Assembly (NCBI GenBank): GCA_964017145.1
Contig: OZ024842.1
Location: 2,604,001 to 2,668,000, forward strand
Origin: Agrocybe praecox
Lineage: Eukaryota > Basidiomycota > Agaricomycetes > Agaricales > Agrocybaceae
Reading direction: 5' to 3'
DNA length: 64,000 bases
A program made the translations under genes and the position numbers. Below are positions 24,695 through 37,358 of the stretch, piece after piece (position 1 is the stretch's first letter; each line of letters starts with the position of its first letter). Below the pieces are notes generated by a model. The model did not search any database. It was not told where the DNA came from and saw nothing but the letters and a program-made list of their open reading frames with translations.

Positions 24695-27600
24695 CCTAAA
24701 CTAACAATTCAACCGTTCCGCGCTGGGGTGAGATTACCCCAGCTACTTTACCCTCGAAGTCCAAAATGGAACCACTTTTGACTGCGATCAAATCTAGATT
24801 GGGTGTTTCGACACCCAACAACTGTTCGAGGTTTGTAGAAGCAAGTTCTATGGCTTCGGAGCGTGATATTTTGCCATTTGAATCAAGTGCAGCCTTCGAA
24901 TCATAATATTAAATAAAGATCAAACGTTCCAAATTTTTTGAAAAGACATACCCAAGCAACATCGAATCTCAAGTTTCTTGAACTCCATTGCTCTTCAACT
25001 CCGACTCCGACAATAACATTATGGCGTTTAAGGGCAGTGAATGAAGTGTCCCCTGTCAAAGGAGGGCCGGCCAAGCTACAATGAGAAAAAAGTAAGATCG
25101 AGTGCAATATGTAGTTGGCATTAGTGTCTTACATTCGTTTTGACCTCCATGTGCCAGGGAATGGGCGTGAGGGGTTCAGAATTACGCCGATGTCAGCTTC
25201 TCCAATTTCCTTGGCCAAGAGATGTGCTTCATTAGCACCGGAGAAAGTCAACTGAATATCTTTGCCGTGGGTCCTCTCGACATCTTTCTTCAAGGTGATA
25301 AGAGAGGCCATGATGTCTGCACTTTGTACTTGAATTACGAGTCTTAATTGACCCTAATGAACAGAGAAAAATCAACATTGTTGATAAGAAAGGGGAATCA
25401 TGACCCTACCCTGGCAACCTTCTTGAAAAGTCTTCCCAATTCACCTTCACCTTGGCCAGTGAGAAGGTGGCGGAGGGTAGCAATTTGTGTGCTGATACTG
25501 GGGGATGATGAAAGGATGGAGATGTGCAAAGCAGTAATGTCTTGCAACACTGCGCCATGTGCCAGACGATGAGGAAGACCCGTGCTGAATGCGACACCGA
25601 GCCCACTGAGGAACTTATTCGATGTTGGTGCCGTCACTCCAACGGTCACTCCAGCGCGATAAGCAAGTCTAAACGTGTTACGTTTGGTTAATATCAAGAA
25701 TAAAGGAGATGATCAAGTCACTTTACTTACAGCGCGTCGCGAGTGGAGAACTGAAGTCCATCTACGGCTCGGATGACGGTATTTTCAAGAATAGATGGCA
25801 CGTCTCCTTTCAAAGGATTTGGTACTTGTCCATCATTAGTGGAAGGTTCTTGATCAATGTGGTTGAGACCAAGACGGCTTCCAAAGCTAATTAATGCAGG
25901 ACTGGAATGGGAAATGTTGCTTCAATGAGACAGTAATCAATCAGAACGTGAAGATATATGACTTACGAAATTGAACCACCTTCCAAATCAACTCTTTGAG
26001 CAGTACTGACGTCATATCCAGAGAGGGGACATTCCGATATTGATCCCAAGCAGGTTATTTGTCCACCTTCAACCACTACATTGGTTGTATTGCCCTGTAA
26101 CTTCTGAGTGGAAACTACCTGCCTGATCTTCGAGCCCTCCCTCAAGAACACGCTGCTGACATTGGTAAAAATAATAATGTCTGAGGCAGATTTACCCATT
26201 TCTAAAGGAGGGAGGCCATCGTATTTCACGGCTTCACGGGCATCCTTAGTAAAGTCGGGTATCTTTGGAACACGTTGGAGAGACGCGGGTTTCTTGTTAA
26301 CAAACGGTTTTTCAAGTTGGGCAATGCCATCAATAAAGACTTGCTCTGGCGTCGCTCCGATAGCCAAGGGATGGCTATCCCAAACGACAACATCTAAGAG
26401 TTATATTAGTTTGACAGTTAGTTGCTCGGACGGAAGTGCAGTACCTGCGTCATAACCTTGAAAGAATAGGTGAAATCGAGTTATCAAGAGAAAGCGAATC
26501 AACGCTTACCTGGCTTAATGAAGCCTATCCTGTGGTCATATCCAAGTACCTTAGCCGGGGTGGAAATAACAGAAGCGAGGGCAAGATTGGTGGGCAAGCC
26601 ATAGTAGTGAGCCTGTTGCGCCTCGTTGAGAAGATGGCGCGAGTTTAGGACAGGATGGTCACTCTTGTTCGGGGCATTAACTTATGGAAGTAAAGCATGA
26701 TGCCTCAGAAAAACGAACCTTCATGACAACTCTCAACCCGTTTTCTGCCAAGATACGAGGGGCAAATTCAGAGCCTCTATATGCTTCACGTTTATATCGT
26801 CCATTAGTTGCGAATAAAGCAATAGCGGGCGTTGAGCCTGCAACAAAAAACTTTAGTATGAGGGGTACTGACTGAGAAAACTCTAATACCATAAGCTTTC
26901 TTCAGCAAATCAGGGACTAGATAAGTCTCATGCGCATGATGGAAAGCAGCAATAGAGAATTTGAATTCATTCGTCAGCTGCATAAAGAGGCGAAGTTACT
27001 TGAATCGAAAATGTCGAGGAAGACATAATACGCACTCGAACTAATCCATCGAGATCAACGGCCTCGTAACAATGATTATGGACCTGAGAGTTATATTTCA
27101 AAACATTGGAACGCAACAAATACTATAACCTGCCTACCTTTACTCGACCACGTAAAACGTCCACCAACGCTTCCCATTGTAAATCGTCTGGGAAATCGCC
27201 CAAGTTTTGCCACTGCCCGTCTAAAGCTTTGGCACAATATTCGTCTTGCTTTACTTTAATCTTGCGCGCAGTTTCGTATCTACGGAATGTTTAAATAAAC
27301 CCACGTTCACGCATTCTATGGTGATTGAGTGGACTAGCGAACCCTTGTCTAAATGCCCAAATCGTATCCATCCGAGTGCCGGAGTAAACTCTGGCTGTAG
27401 ATAGGAAAATAGTTAGAGGGGTATCTCGCCTCGAAGAACTCGAACTTACTGGGATTCTCGCCACAAGCATGCCTTGTGAAAGATCAGGGAGCTGTCATTA
27501 ATTGAATGACTAGAGTATCGACTTACTTCATTTGCCTCCAGCGAGGAGTGGCCGCATAATCGACATGACTGCCATTGAGCGAGTGTGGAGGCTCGAGCAC

Positions 27601-28410
27601 CATAGAGGAAGAAGATCTTTCAGCAGTAGTTCGCAATTTGATTGAGAATGCTTGACCGCCTATGAGAAATAATTTTGAGTTCACAGCAAAGTAACACATT
27701 CAAACATTTTATACCAATAGCATCGGCAGAGCCAGGAAGAACATTTGCCGTGGTAACTCCCCCTGAGATAGATAAGCGGTATGCATCGTCATGAGTATTG
27801 AGGCCGTCCAGACTTCTGAGCCAAGGAAGTACGAGGCCTTTCAAGGAATTCGTGTCGTCAGATCCTCGAAGGGCAGGCGCACTGTCTACTCCAAGATGGG
27901 AGTGCATATCAACAATTCTGAAGAAGAGAAACAAGTCAGATCAGAAAGAATAAAAGGGAAATAAATGTACCCGGGAGTTACCCAAGCCCCCCCGGCATTT
28001 ACAGTGACTAGGCCCTTGTAATTTTTCAACACATTGTCCTTGATATCGCCAACTTCCAGGATAATGCCTTTGTCAAGAAGAATATCCCCGACGACAACCT
28101 CATGCCCGTCTACGCCTCCTGTCCAGATGGTCGCGTTCTTGATGAGGGTGGGTGGAGTGCCAGCTTCGTAACGATCTGACTGGGTCCTTTCGTGAAAATT
28201 GCTAGGAGGGCCGGGAAGGATATTCAGTGCGCGACACTTGTCGACTATTTGGGCTGCATTAATAGGTACATTGACCGTGGCCTGACGATGCCATCCAAGA
28301 GTAATGCCCGAGCATGTAGCAGTGACTACAGCGACAAGAACAACGGCAGCAAGGTATCTGAACATCGTTGGACGCGCCGTTGGAGGCCTATAAGCTGGAA
28401 GCTTGTCCAT
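24695..28410 (-). CDS. Amidohydrolase, CE9-like, membrane-anchored (copy 1)
   Basis: The product is a predicted extracytoplasmic amidohydrolase of about 900 residues, of the type often annotated 'carbohydrate esterase family 9' in fungi. An N-terminal hydrophobic helix (FRYLAAVVLVAVVTAT, about residue 17) suggests a signal anchor. The metal-site motifs are intact: WVTPGIVDMHSHLG (HxH), HNHCYEAVDLDGLVR (His), FHHAHETYLVPDLL (His) and SDHPVLNSR (Asp). Conserved blocks DGLNTHDDAYRLSISGG and LPGSADAIGGQAF match its paralog at 33.5-37.4 kb. A second half repeats a degenerate amidohydrolase fold (VVVEGGQITCLGS, VDLEGGSIS, TVGVTAPT) that lacks metal ligands. About a dozen introns are present and no break is seen. 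Substrate is unknown: CE9 proper deacetylates GlcNAc-6-phosphate, but this long form may act elsewhere. The start at 28410 faces ERCC1, 160 bp away. Confidence 0.8.
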
Positions 28411-28570
28411 GATGGCAAGAGAGAAGAGCAGTTGAGCTCAGCGAAAGGCGCGAGTTGACGACCATGCTAGCATGTGAACCTATGTGAACCGAATTTCATG
28501 CCATCATTACGGCTTATCTCGCCATCGGCCCGAGATAAACAAGCTATGCTATTTTTGGGAAATCTCCTCT

Positions 28571-29744
28571 ATGACTTCTACCACCACCAATGTTCCTCCA
28601 GTCGTTATTCCGGCATCCGCTAATAATATAGTCATCAGCCCCTTGCAGGTTAAATTTCCCCACGTATCTTCATACTTTTTAGACGACTCACATGTATATA
28701 ACAGCGCGGGAATCCTGTCTTGGAATATATCAGAAATGTTGGAAAGGAATTCGGGGACATCGTGGCCGACTATCAAGTTGGAAGGACGACTGGCGTGCTG
28801 TACTTGAGGTATGATTAATTTTGATATTTTATTCCAATCTAACTCTTTCTAGTCTCAAGTATCATCGCTTGCATCCCGAATACATTTTAAAACGAATTGA
28901 GAAACTCGGGATATCCTATAATCTCAGAATTTTACTCATATTATGCGACGTTGTAAGTGGCTTGTGTGTGTCTCAGAAACCGGTTTCATCCTATTACTTT
29001 TGCTGCAGTCCGAGCATAAAGAACCGATACGAGAACTTACGAAGGTGAAGAAAGTCTTGGTCTCAAATTCGTATTGCCGACAATAGAGCATAGGCATGCT
29101 TGATCAACAACATAACCATAATGGTGGCATTTTCGTAAGTGGGTATTTCGAAATAGTAACAGTACGACTCTTAGAGATGAATTAGCCTCGAAGAAGCAGG
29201 TCAGTACATGACGACCTACAAGCAATTCGAATTCAGGCCACCGGACCTCATCAAAGAACGGTCCGAGAAAGACTATGACTCAATACTAAGGGCAACACTC
29301 ACCACAATTAGCAAAGTCAATAAAACTGATGTGCAAACTTTGAGGACCTCATTTGGTGTATGTCTGTGCCTTTCTCGTCTTCAGCCTTTTTTGCGTCAGT
29401 TAACCACCAGGATTATCTCTTTGATACAGAGTCTCGCAAACATATCAAAGGCAACGACCGACCAACTACAAAACCTTCCTGGTTTCGGTCAAGTGAAAGT
29501 GAAAAATATTCATAATACTTTCGAAAAGCCCTTTCGAAATCAAGCCACAAGTTCTCTATCCAACTTGGCATCTCAGTCTAAGAAGACCACTGCTGGCGTT
29601 CAGAGTTCTTCCTCTACCATATCTCAGAACGCAGCCCAGGTGCCCCTTCCTAGGGAAGACAGTCCAGTATGGGACATCGAATCACCAGCTGAACGAGACG
29701 ATCACGCAGCTGCTGAACCTTTTGATATCGAACTTGATCTCTAG
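28571..29744 (+). CDS. ERCC1: ERCC1/Rad10/Swi10 DNA repair endonuclease subunit
   Basis: ERCC1 is the non-catalytic partner of XPF; the pair cuts 5' of lesions in nucleotide excision repair and trims crosslinks and flaps. Exons assemble to RGNPVLEYIRNV, FGDIVADYQVGRTTGVLYLS, LKYHRLHPEYILKRIEKLG, KACLINNITIMVAFS and LEEAGQYMTTYKQFEFRPPD. This is the central nuclease-like domain, which has lost catalytic residues as expected in this family. The C-terminal helix-hairpin-helix pair follows: TISKVNKTDVQTLRTSFGS and LQNLPGFGQVKVKNIHNTF. The last 70 residues are a polar extension beyond the HhH2, rich in Ser and acidic residues. Length is about 280 residues. The intron before LEEAGQY ends at GAATTAG, a choice fixed by frame and family match. 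The start ATG at 28571 lies in a short bidirectional promoter shared with the amidohydrolase. Confidence 0.93.
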
Positions 29745-29913
29745 GTTTCCAATTAGGGGGGACGCGGATGCCGTGCATCCTACCCAGAAAACTTGTATAA
29801 TTTAGAAATAAAAACAGGCAGACGGGGCTTACATGTTTGTCCATTGACAACATCGGTCAATATGATTGCATGATGGATTAGCATGTCCTATATTTCGCAG
29901 GATAATGGCATCG

Positions 29914-30078
29914 ATTGGACATGGCAAGATATAGTAGACATTGTTCAAACATCGGGTGGTAAAGTTACATATTATGTACAGGGAGACGATAGATTATATA
30001 CAGCAATAAACTGAACATGGCAAGATAGAAGGCATCGCTCGAACACCGGCTGCGCAGCCGGTAAATCTACATATTTGA
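29914..30078. repeat. Imperfect direct repeat with embedded palindrome
   Basis: Two copies of a roughly 65-bp unit start near 29914 and 30010. Both contain ACATGGCAAGATA, then GCATCG or a similar run, a CGAACA/CAAACA block, GGTAAA and ACATATT. The second copy carries an extra GC-rich palindrome at 30047-30062. They lie in the 3' intergenic space between ERCC1 (+) and the next gene (-). Confidence 0.6.
30047..30062. repeat. 16-bp perfect palindrome
   Basis: CCGGCTGCGCAGCCGG reads the same on both strands. It is strikingly GC-rich inside AT-rich intergenic DNA and could form a hairpin in either 3' UTR. Confidence 0.85.
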
Positions 30079-30175
30079 TTAACTGAAAGACTGCATTATG
30101 TATAACGTCGAATTTGCTCGACATAAGTGAATGGGTATGAAAGGGTATGTAGCCAAGAAAACAGGGGGATCAAAG

Positions 30176-33100
30176 CTACGCTTTGTCTTTCTTGTTCAAC
30201 CACTTATTTATGGTGACCTTGGGCGGCTTGGCACGAAACCGGCTAGACCATAGTGTGTGCTGATAGAAAACATTCATAGACAATCCCTTAATAATAGCCT
30301 TTGTCCTAGATCGCTCCAAGTAAGCCGCTCGCATATCATCTGTATTACCAATCAATCAGTCGAACCCTCATGTTTCATTAGAAAGTAAAAACTGACTTAT
30401 GCTGGAGTGAAGATTCTCCAGAGCGGAGTGAAGATTTTGTACATCTGTCAACTGTTCCTTCAAGTTCTTGATGGGACTGGGTGTAGCTCTTGCGAGATTA
30501 CTGTTCGCAATCCCTCCATCTTGAAATGTGTATCCTTTGACGTCGGAGACGGCCACAGCCAAGATACACACATATAGTCCCAGGTCGATGTAATCGGTCC
30601 CATCGTGCACCGAGAACTTTCCTGTAGGACCCTTCGATTTGCAATTTGGTGGAAGTTCGTCGAGTATGTCTGATAGGGGTGGTAAATGCGATAACATGTC
30701 CTGAGCGAGTTTTAGTGAGTGTTTCGAGAACAGATGTAACAGGTACTCACTTTATCGGCCAGGACCTTATCGACGATAACGTAATGGGCAACCGTATTCG
30801 CAATTTTTCGAGCGGTCCCAGAACCTCCTGCGAGCAGCGAGATGGCACGATATTTGTTGGTCGGAGAATAGGGTGCGACACAGTTCAAAAATTTCGAGCA
30901 TACAGCCAATTGCTGCAAAAATTGAGCAATCGATTAATTATGAATACCGATATAAACAAGGCTGGACATACAGTTTCCAGGTCTGCTGGGGATATACATC
31001 CACATACGAGATCAATGGTCTGTGTTACGTCTTGGATGAATTCGGCCGAAGCATCAATATTTATTGCCAGTAAACCAAGGGTCATTAGGATGTCAACAAG
31101 ATCTCGCTTTTGTAGCCGTTTCGTTCTACAAAATAGTAAGGCCATTGTATAGATCAAGAAGAATGAGTACGTACCTTGCACAAGCAGTAATCAAAACGAT
31201 GAGGCGGTCTGTTACTACCCTGCGGTGTTCGTCGTCAATCTCGTCGTCAATCGTATTGGTCGGTTGCCATTGCTGTTCAAGAAGAATACCATTATTGATT
31301 TTCAATCGACAGAGGGTGTCCAAAATTTGAGCGAAGGAAATGCTGCTCGTGGAAGGTTGATTGTCCGAACTCCAAAACTGTTCCAAACAAAGAACTGCAG
31401 ATTCAGCTAGCGCATTTGTACCCGCACGTAGAGCTAGTAAAGATTTAAAAACATATGCAAAATGACAAGTATGGTTTACCTCACCTAAATCACAAATAGA
31501 CGATACAAATTCCATTCTCTCCAAAGGACTGATGATATTTATGATATCCGTGTTCAAAAGCAAGGCTGCATGCGAGAAATCTATGTAACGATATGAGTGA
31601 AGCTAAGGCGTTGCCACTGTGTTCTTAATACTCACCATGGCGAGCTAGAGCCAAATTAAGGTATTGAATGACTGGATTAGTTCCTGGTAGTTGAGTTATG
31701 AAAGAAAAAGTATCATCAATCATGGCATTGTCATCTAAGTCGCTCTTGAAAGGCAAAGTGGTCCAGATTTTGATACCCATGACCTTGGCAGAGGAAAGTG
31801 TGTGCTGTTCATCACTATCATGTTGGAGCATATCTGCGATTTCTTTCGCCCTTTCTTCACCAAAACGTCGTTTTTGATCTTCTGAATCAAGTTCAATATC
31901 TGGGATTGTTATTCGGTTAAGACCAGATGTGGTCGTTTGTTTCGAACCTGACAACCATGGAGTATCCCGCGCTGCACGGCTAGAAGGGTCCCAAGTAAGT
32001 GGTTCTTCTTCCAAGTCAATATCGTCAAGGAAGAAATTATCTGCATCGATATTATTTGCGACTCCTTCAGCTCGATCAAAAACTGCGGTCCCGTTCCCGC
32101 GTTTTTCGGCAGTCCTTTTCTCTTTGAGCAAGGCTTCAAAAGGGACGCTTTGCGCTGGTTTCTTGGTTCGCGACTTGGGAGAAGCCTTTGCTTTTGGAGC
32201 GGGTAACTTGCTAGTAGAAGCCTCTGAAGGGGATATCTTCGTGCCTGTGCGGGAGCGAAGACGAGTGGAACGTCTGCTTGGTTCAACGGATGAGGTGGTT
32301 TTGGGGCTATCATGGCAATGGTTTAGTTAATAAGTAGCCCAATGGCAAAAGGACATTACCTCGGGGGTTTTCTCTCTATAATATTTAGCGGTATGATATC
32401 TTCCTCCTCACTACTACTCTCAAGTGTGTCATTAAATTCAAGCACAGGCTCTGGACTGGAGGTGTTTCTGGCATAAGCTCGTGCCTTGATGTCTGCTATA
32501 ATTTTAGCAGTCTTACTAGCCACATCGAGAGCCACTGGAGTGGCCGGCAATGATGGGAGGTCGCTCGACGGGGGAGTGTGCATTCGCCCCGGTGATGAAA
32601 GTGTAGTCCCCAGCCCAGTGGATGAGTTACTCTCCGTACGCCGATTGGGAGTAGCAGAGGGAGAAGATGGCTGTGAGTCATGAACAACGATGGTTGGTAC
32701 GTCAATGTTCATCTCGGAGAAGGGTGGCTCCTCATCGGACTGGCTGCTTGGGACTACCTCAGTTACATTGTGCATCGCTACTTTCAAAGGAGAAGAAACA
32801 CGGGGCTTTTTTCTGCTCTGTATTGGGGGCTGGGGCTGGAGAGACAAAGTCGTTTAAGCAATAATACAGATGTGATGGTCTGGACACGCACAGTGGTTTT
32901 TACATGAGCAACAGGATCGCCCATTTCAACGTCTGTATCATTTTCAAGTTTATCTTTCAAAGGGGAGTTGGAGTCTCTGGAGGTAGGTGTGGATCTCAAT
33001 GTCTGAGAAGGGGAATTCACGTCAGGGGAGCGCGTCCTTTTTCGAGAGGGACCTGCACTAGAAGCAACGGTATACTGTACGGCTTGGGTGGCATTCTTCA

Positions 33101-33317
33101 ATGGTGACTGTTTGCTCTGTGGTTCCACTTTCCTGGGTCCCGTGGCTGTAGGTTTCGTACTGGGGCTATCTTCTGGCATTGAGCTCAGGTTTGTCGCGTT
33201 GGTTTGAGACAGAGAAGGTGAGCCTTGGGATGAGGTTGGGGTTTTTGTTGAACGAGTAAAGAAGGAAGTGATGGGCCTTCCATGATTAACAACAGGCTTT
33301 TTTGAGTTTTTGGCCAT
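30176..33317 (-). CDS. Uncharacterised helical-repeat protein, possibly SLF2/Nse6-like (CANIN)
   Basis: The first 330 residues are disordered, rich in Ser, Pro, Thr and basic residues, with KKPRVSSPLK-type patches suited to nuclear import. Residues about 11-20 read HGRPITSFFTRS, which resembles a PCNA-interacting peptide (I-x-x-F-F) but lacks its leading Gln. The middle starts with LLKEKRTAEKRGNGTAVFD, an acidic segment DADNFFLDDIDLEEEP and ERAKEIADMLQ, followed by about 500 residues of amphipathic helices typical of HEAT/ARM-like repeats. The end is LERSRTKAIIKGLSMNVFYQ. The arrangement of a disordered N-terminus, an 'LLKEK' entry and a helical repeat recalls the CANIN domain of SLF2/FAM178 and fission-yeast Nse6, which load SMC5/6. 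This is tentative; a WAPL-type cohesin factor is the main alternative. The gene frame is firm through about ten exons. Confidence 0.6.
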
Positions 33318-33504
33318 AATCGGATATCCAACAACAATCGACTCGACTCTGCGCCTCTTTAATTGGTTTTTTTCTGAAAGACGCGCGCGGCTAACATCGG
33401 AGTTACAATTTAAATAGTCGCCATCACATGACTCGGGCGGGGACGCGAATAGGGGCTCAGATTATTATTCAAGACTACTACTGAAGTATATGTATATCAC
33501 TGTG

Positions 33505-36500
33505 TCAATTATCAAAAAGATCCACTTTGCTTTCTCTTGGAGAAATAATGCCTACGACCTTGGACTGCATGCTAAGCAAGGGCCCCCCTTTGGTCGCTAC
33601 AAGGTCCATCTCACTTGCACCTATTTTCACTCCCAAGAGCTTTAACAAGTTCGTCGATCCAAGGGCCATCACTTGTTCTCTTGAGAACCGGCCCCCACTT
33701 TCAATCGCAGTCTACAGAGTGAAGATAAGTACTAGCAGAATGAGATGCTTTTAAAACGATATGTACATACCCATGCAACGTCAAACGGAAGGTTTCGAGC
33801 AGACCATATGGCTTCACAACCAATTCCAACCACTACACCATTTGAAATGAGCTCAGTCACTGAACTGTTTTTTGTGAATGGTGGCCCTGGTAGGCTATAT
33901 ATCATTATTAACGGTTTAGAGTGAGTTTAGAGTGATAGTACTATGAACATACATGCGCCTCTCTTCCCACACGGAAGGGAAAGATCTTGAAGGGGACAAA
34001 ATGATACCGACTTGGGCTTCACCCAGTTCTCTAGCAAGGATGTGAGCTTCCGTAGCGCCTGTGATAGTCAGTTGCATAGGGTGTCCACTCTGAGCTTCAA
34101 TCTCTTTTTTCAGGATTACCAGGGTGGCGATCACATCCGCGCTGTGTGCTTCTACAACAAGGGGGATCTGCCCCTAAGTTATTCCACGTCTGATGAGCCC
34201 AGACTCCATTCGCATCGAATTATGTGTACTTACATTCCGGATTTTCTTGAACCATTCCCCGGATTCTCCATTCGATTTACCAAGCAACAAGTGACGTAAC
34301 GTTGCGATTTGTGTGCTTATACTAGGCTTAGAGAAGTGTCGCACCGTAACGTGAACAGCAGTGATTTCCTGTATTGTTGCCCCGTCGTCGAGTTTTTGGA
34401 TAGCCCCTAGAGAAAACGCTGTTCCCAATCCACCAAAAAATCGACCATGACTCGGTGCAGTCACTCCAATGGTTACCTGGGTAAGTTATCGACCTTATTT
34501 ATAGAAAGATGAATATCAAGAGGTAAACTTACTCCAGAACGATAGGCCAGACTGAGAAGTGATCCCAAGTAAGTGTCAAAATAATGGGAGAGGCAAAGTG
34601 CAGGTACATACAGTGCATCGCGAGTACCAAACATTAACCCATCTATGGCGCGGATAATAGAGGACTCTCCGCCGAGAACTCCAGGAATATTTTGGAGAAG
34701 AGGATCAAAGGGATTTCCATCATTTGTCGATGGCTCCTGGTTAATATTCTCAAGCCCAAGTGGAGACCCATAAGATACAAGTCCGGGAGAGATGGAACCG
34801 CCTTCTAGGTCAATAAAGGTTACATCGGTGCCTTGAAGTACATCCGGATGCATGCACCGGGTCGCTGTTCCATAGCAGACTATTGATCCACCGTGAGTAA
34901 CTATAACACCAAGACCGTTTCCTTCCCCGTTAAGAGCTTCTACTATCGATTCCTCTTCTACAAGATGAAGCGACTGAACGTTCAAGAAAACGACGGCAGA
35001 ATCTGAAGATGCTTTGGGAGTTAATGGTTGCAATCCTTCGTGCATGACTGCCTGCTTAGCCTCCTCATCAAAATTTGGTACTCTGGGCGTCCTTTGATAT
35101 GTATTGGGCTTCTGTACCACGTAAGGAGACTCTAATTGGGGTATTCCATCGATAAAAACTTGTGATGGAGTTGCTCCAAGAGCCAGAGGATGACTGTCCC
35201 AGACCACCAAGTCTGCCCTTTATGATCAGCGATGCTGCATTGGATTTCTGCAATAAAAATAACATACCAGCATCGTAACCTAAAAGTAAGAGAATCTAGT
35301 AAATATAAAATATTTTGATTCATTGTTTAGACTGACCTGTTTTTACATATCCAATACGATGCCCCATACCCATGGTTTCGGCGGGATTTGAGGTTACAGA
35401 TGCAATGGCTAAATTGTCAGGTAAACCATAAAAGTATGCCTGTTGGGCTTCATATAAAAGGTATCTCGAATTCTGTTCCGGATGGTCGCTCTATAGAATA
35501 TCATATAGTTAGCCCAATAAAGTAGCAACAGCCTGCTATACATTCAATAATACTGCACCTTCATTAAAACAGTCAAACCATTTTCTGCCAATATCCTTGG
35601 AGCGAACTCTGACGCTCTATAGGCCTCCCGCTTGTACCTGTATAGCAATTCAGACTGCCACGTCCGTATGAGCCAGCTTACTGTTTACATACCTTGCCAT
35701 CGTGGCAAAGAGGGCTACAGAAGGTGGTTTTCCTAGTATTCCAAGTCAAAAGACTGTGGTTATGATAAATAGGGGCACTCACCATATGCACGCTTGAGAA
35801 GGTCGGGGACCAGGTATGCATCACTGGCATGGTGTACAGCTGCGATAGGAAACTTGAATTCGTTTGATAACTAGTATTAGTGATAATTATTAAAGACGTT
35901 AGAGAGTCGGTCGCTTGGGAGTCATGAATAAGCGCATCGCTTACTCTGACCAATGCATCAAGGTCTACGGCTTCGTAGCAGTGGACGTTGACCTTCAAGT
36001 CACGTTAATTATTTGAACAACAAGTATTTCAAAAGCCTCCCCACACCTTGACCCTTCCTCGGAGGACATCAACCAGGGCTTCCCATTGGAGGTCTTGTGG
36101 GAACTCTTCAAGATTCTTCCAGTCTCGTGAAGCGACCCTGGAGCAGTATTCATCCTGGCGTCCTTTAATTTGTCTTGCCGTATTGTAACTGAGGATATTA
36201 TGGCATTGTCAAGAAATAAAGAGCATTGTATGCCATTATTGAAGCTCACGCTTGACGAAATCCCCAACTAGTATCCATCCGTGTATCACCGTAAGTGTTA
36301 CCTTTCAGGATTAAACACAACCTATTTAGTTTATGGAAAGTTACATCCTAAAACGGTGGACTCACTGGGGTTTTCGCCTGATTGGCATAATTTCAAATCT
36401 CAAGTACTGACACAAAGGTGCAAAAGATGTATCAACTTACCACAAGCATGCCTATATGAATGTGGATGTGGGAATGTCTTATCAGCTCACAGTTGGAGGG

Positions 36501-37358
36501 TAACGACAAGAAATCCCTACTTCATGTGTCGCCAACGAGGCGGCAGGTTGGGGTTGGGGAAAGAGTCATTGATGTGATATGGAGGTTCCAAGAGCATAGA
36601 CGATGACGATTTTTCAGTAGTTTCTCGAAGCTTAATTACATACGCTTGACCTCCTAGAGTACGGACACGTTGTTGAGAAACAGTAAAAGATACTGGACAT
36701 GTGTATCACCTATGGCATTAGCTGAACCTGGCAAGACGAGAGATGTCGTCACCCCCCCTCCAATGGAAGTAAGATAGGAATCGTCATGGGTGTTCAATCC
36801 ATCGAGCATCCGTAGCCAAGGCTGGGCAGTACCTTTGATAGAATTATCATCGACCGCTCCTTCTAAAGCAGGAGAGGAACTCCCTCCAATGTGGGAATGT
36901 ATGTCGACAATGCCTGGCGTAACCCATGCCCCTTCTGCATCTACAATTTCCAGTGCTTTGCCATAACTTTGGGCCTCCAGACGAAGGTGGCCAATACTCT
37001 TGATGAGACCTTTATCCATCAGGATATCTGCACGAATAACCTCGGTGCCATTCTTCGATCCAGTCCATATTTTTGCGTTCTGTATCAATACCGGTCGGGT
37101 CCCCTCCTGGAATCGGTCAGAAACCTCTCGCGAGTAAAAGCTCGGAGAAGGTCCAGCTTGACGTGCGATATCAGCACATCTCGCAATAGCTTCCAGTATG
37201 TGTGGTGAAGTTTCTATATCATTAGCCACAAACAGGGTCGCCGTTTCGTTCCGCGAAATTAGTAGAAAGCAGAGGAGAAGACCGCTCAAAACAAGCGGGA
37301 TTCCTTTATAGAACATAGTGTGTTTGGAGGAAGGTCCTAACTGACTTCTGAGGGACAT
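33505..37358 (-). CDS. Amidohydrolase, CE9-like, membrane-anchored (copy 2)
   Basis: This is the paralog of the 24.7-28.4 kb gene and has the same architecture: an N-terminal hydrophobic anchor (IPLVLSGLLLCFLLI), a catalytic half and a degenerate second half. Metal-site motifs are intact: WVTPGIVDIHSHIG, VHCYEAVDLDALVRV, VHHASDAYLVPDLL and SDHPEQNSRYLL. One difference from copy 1 is HHASDAY in place of HHAHETY, which removes one of three neighbouring His/acid residues and may matter for metal or substrate binding. The C-terminal half matches copy 1 closely in order (VDSHPLALGATPSQVFIDG, IDLEGGSISPG, TVGVTAPSH-like). Overall identity looks moderate, so the duplication is old. Divergent SSL1 starts 436 bp away. 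Substrate unknown; no break seen. Confidence 0.8.
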
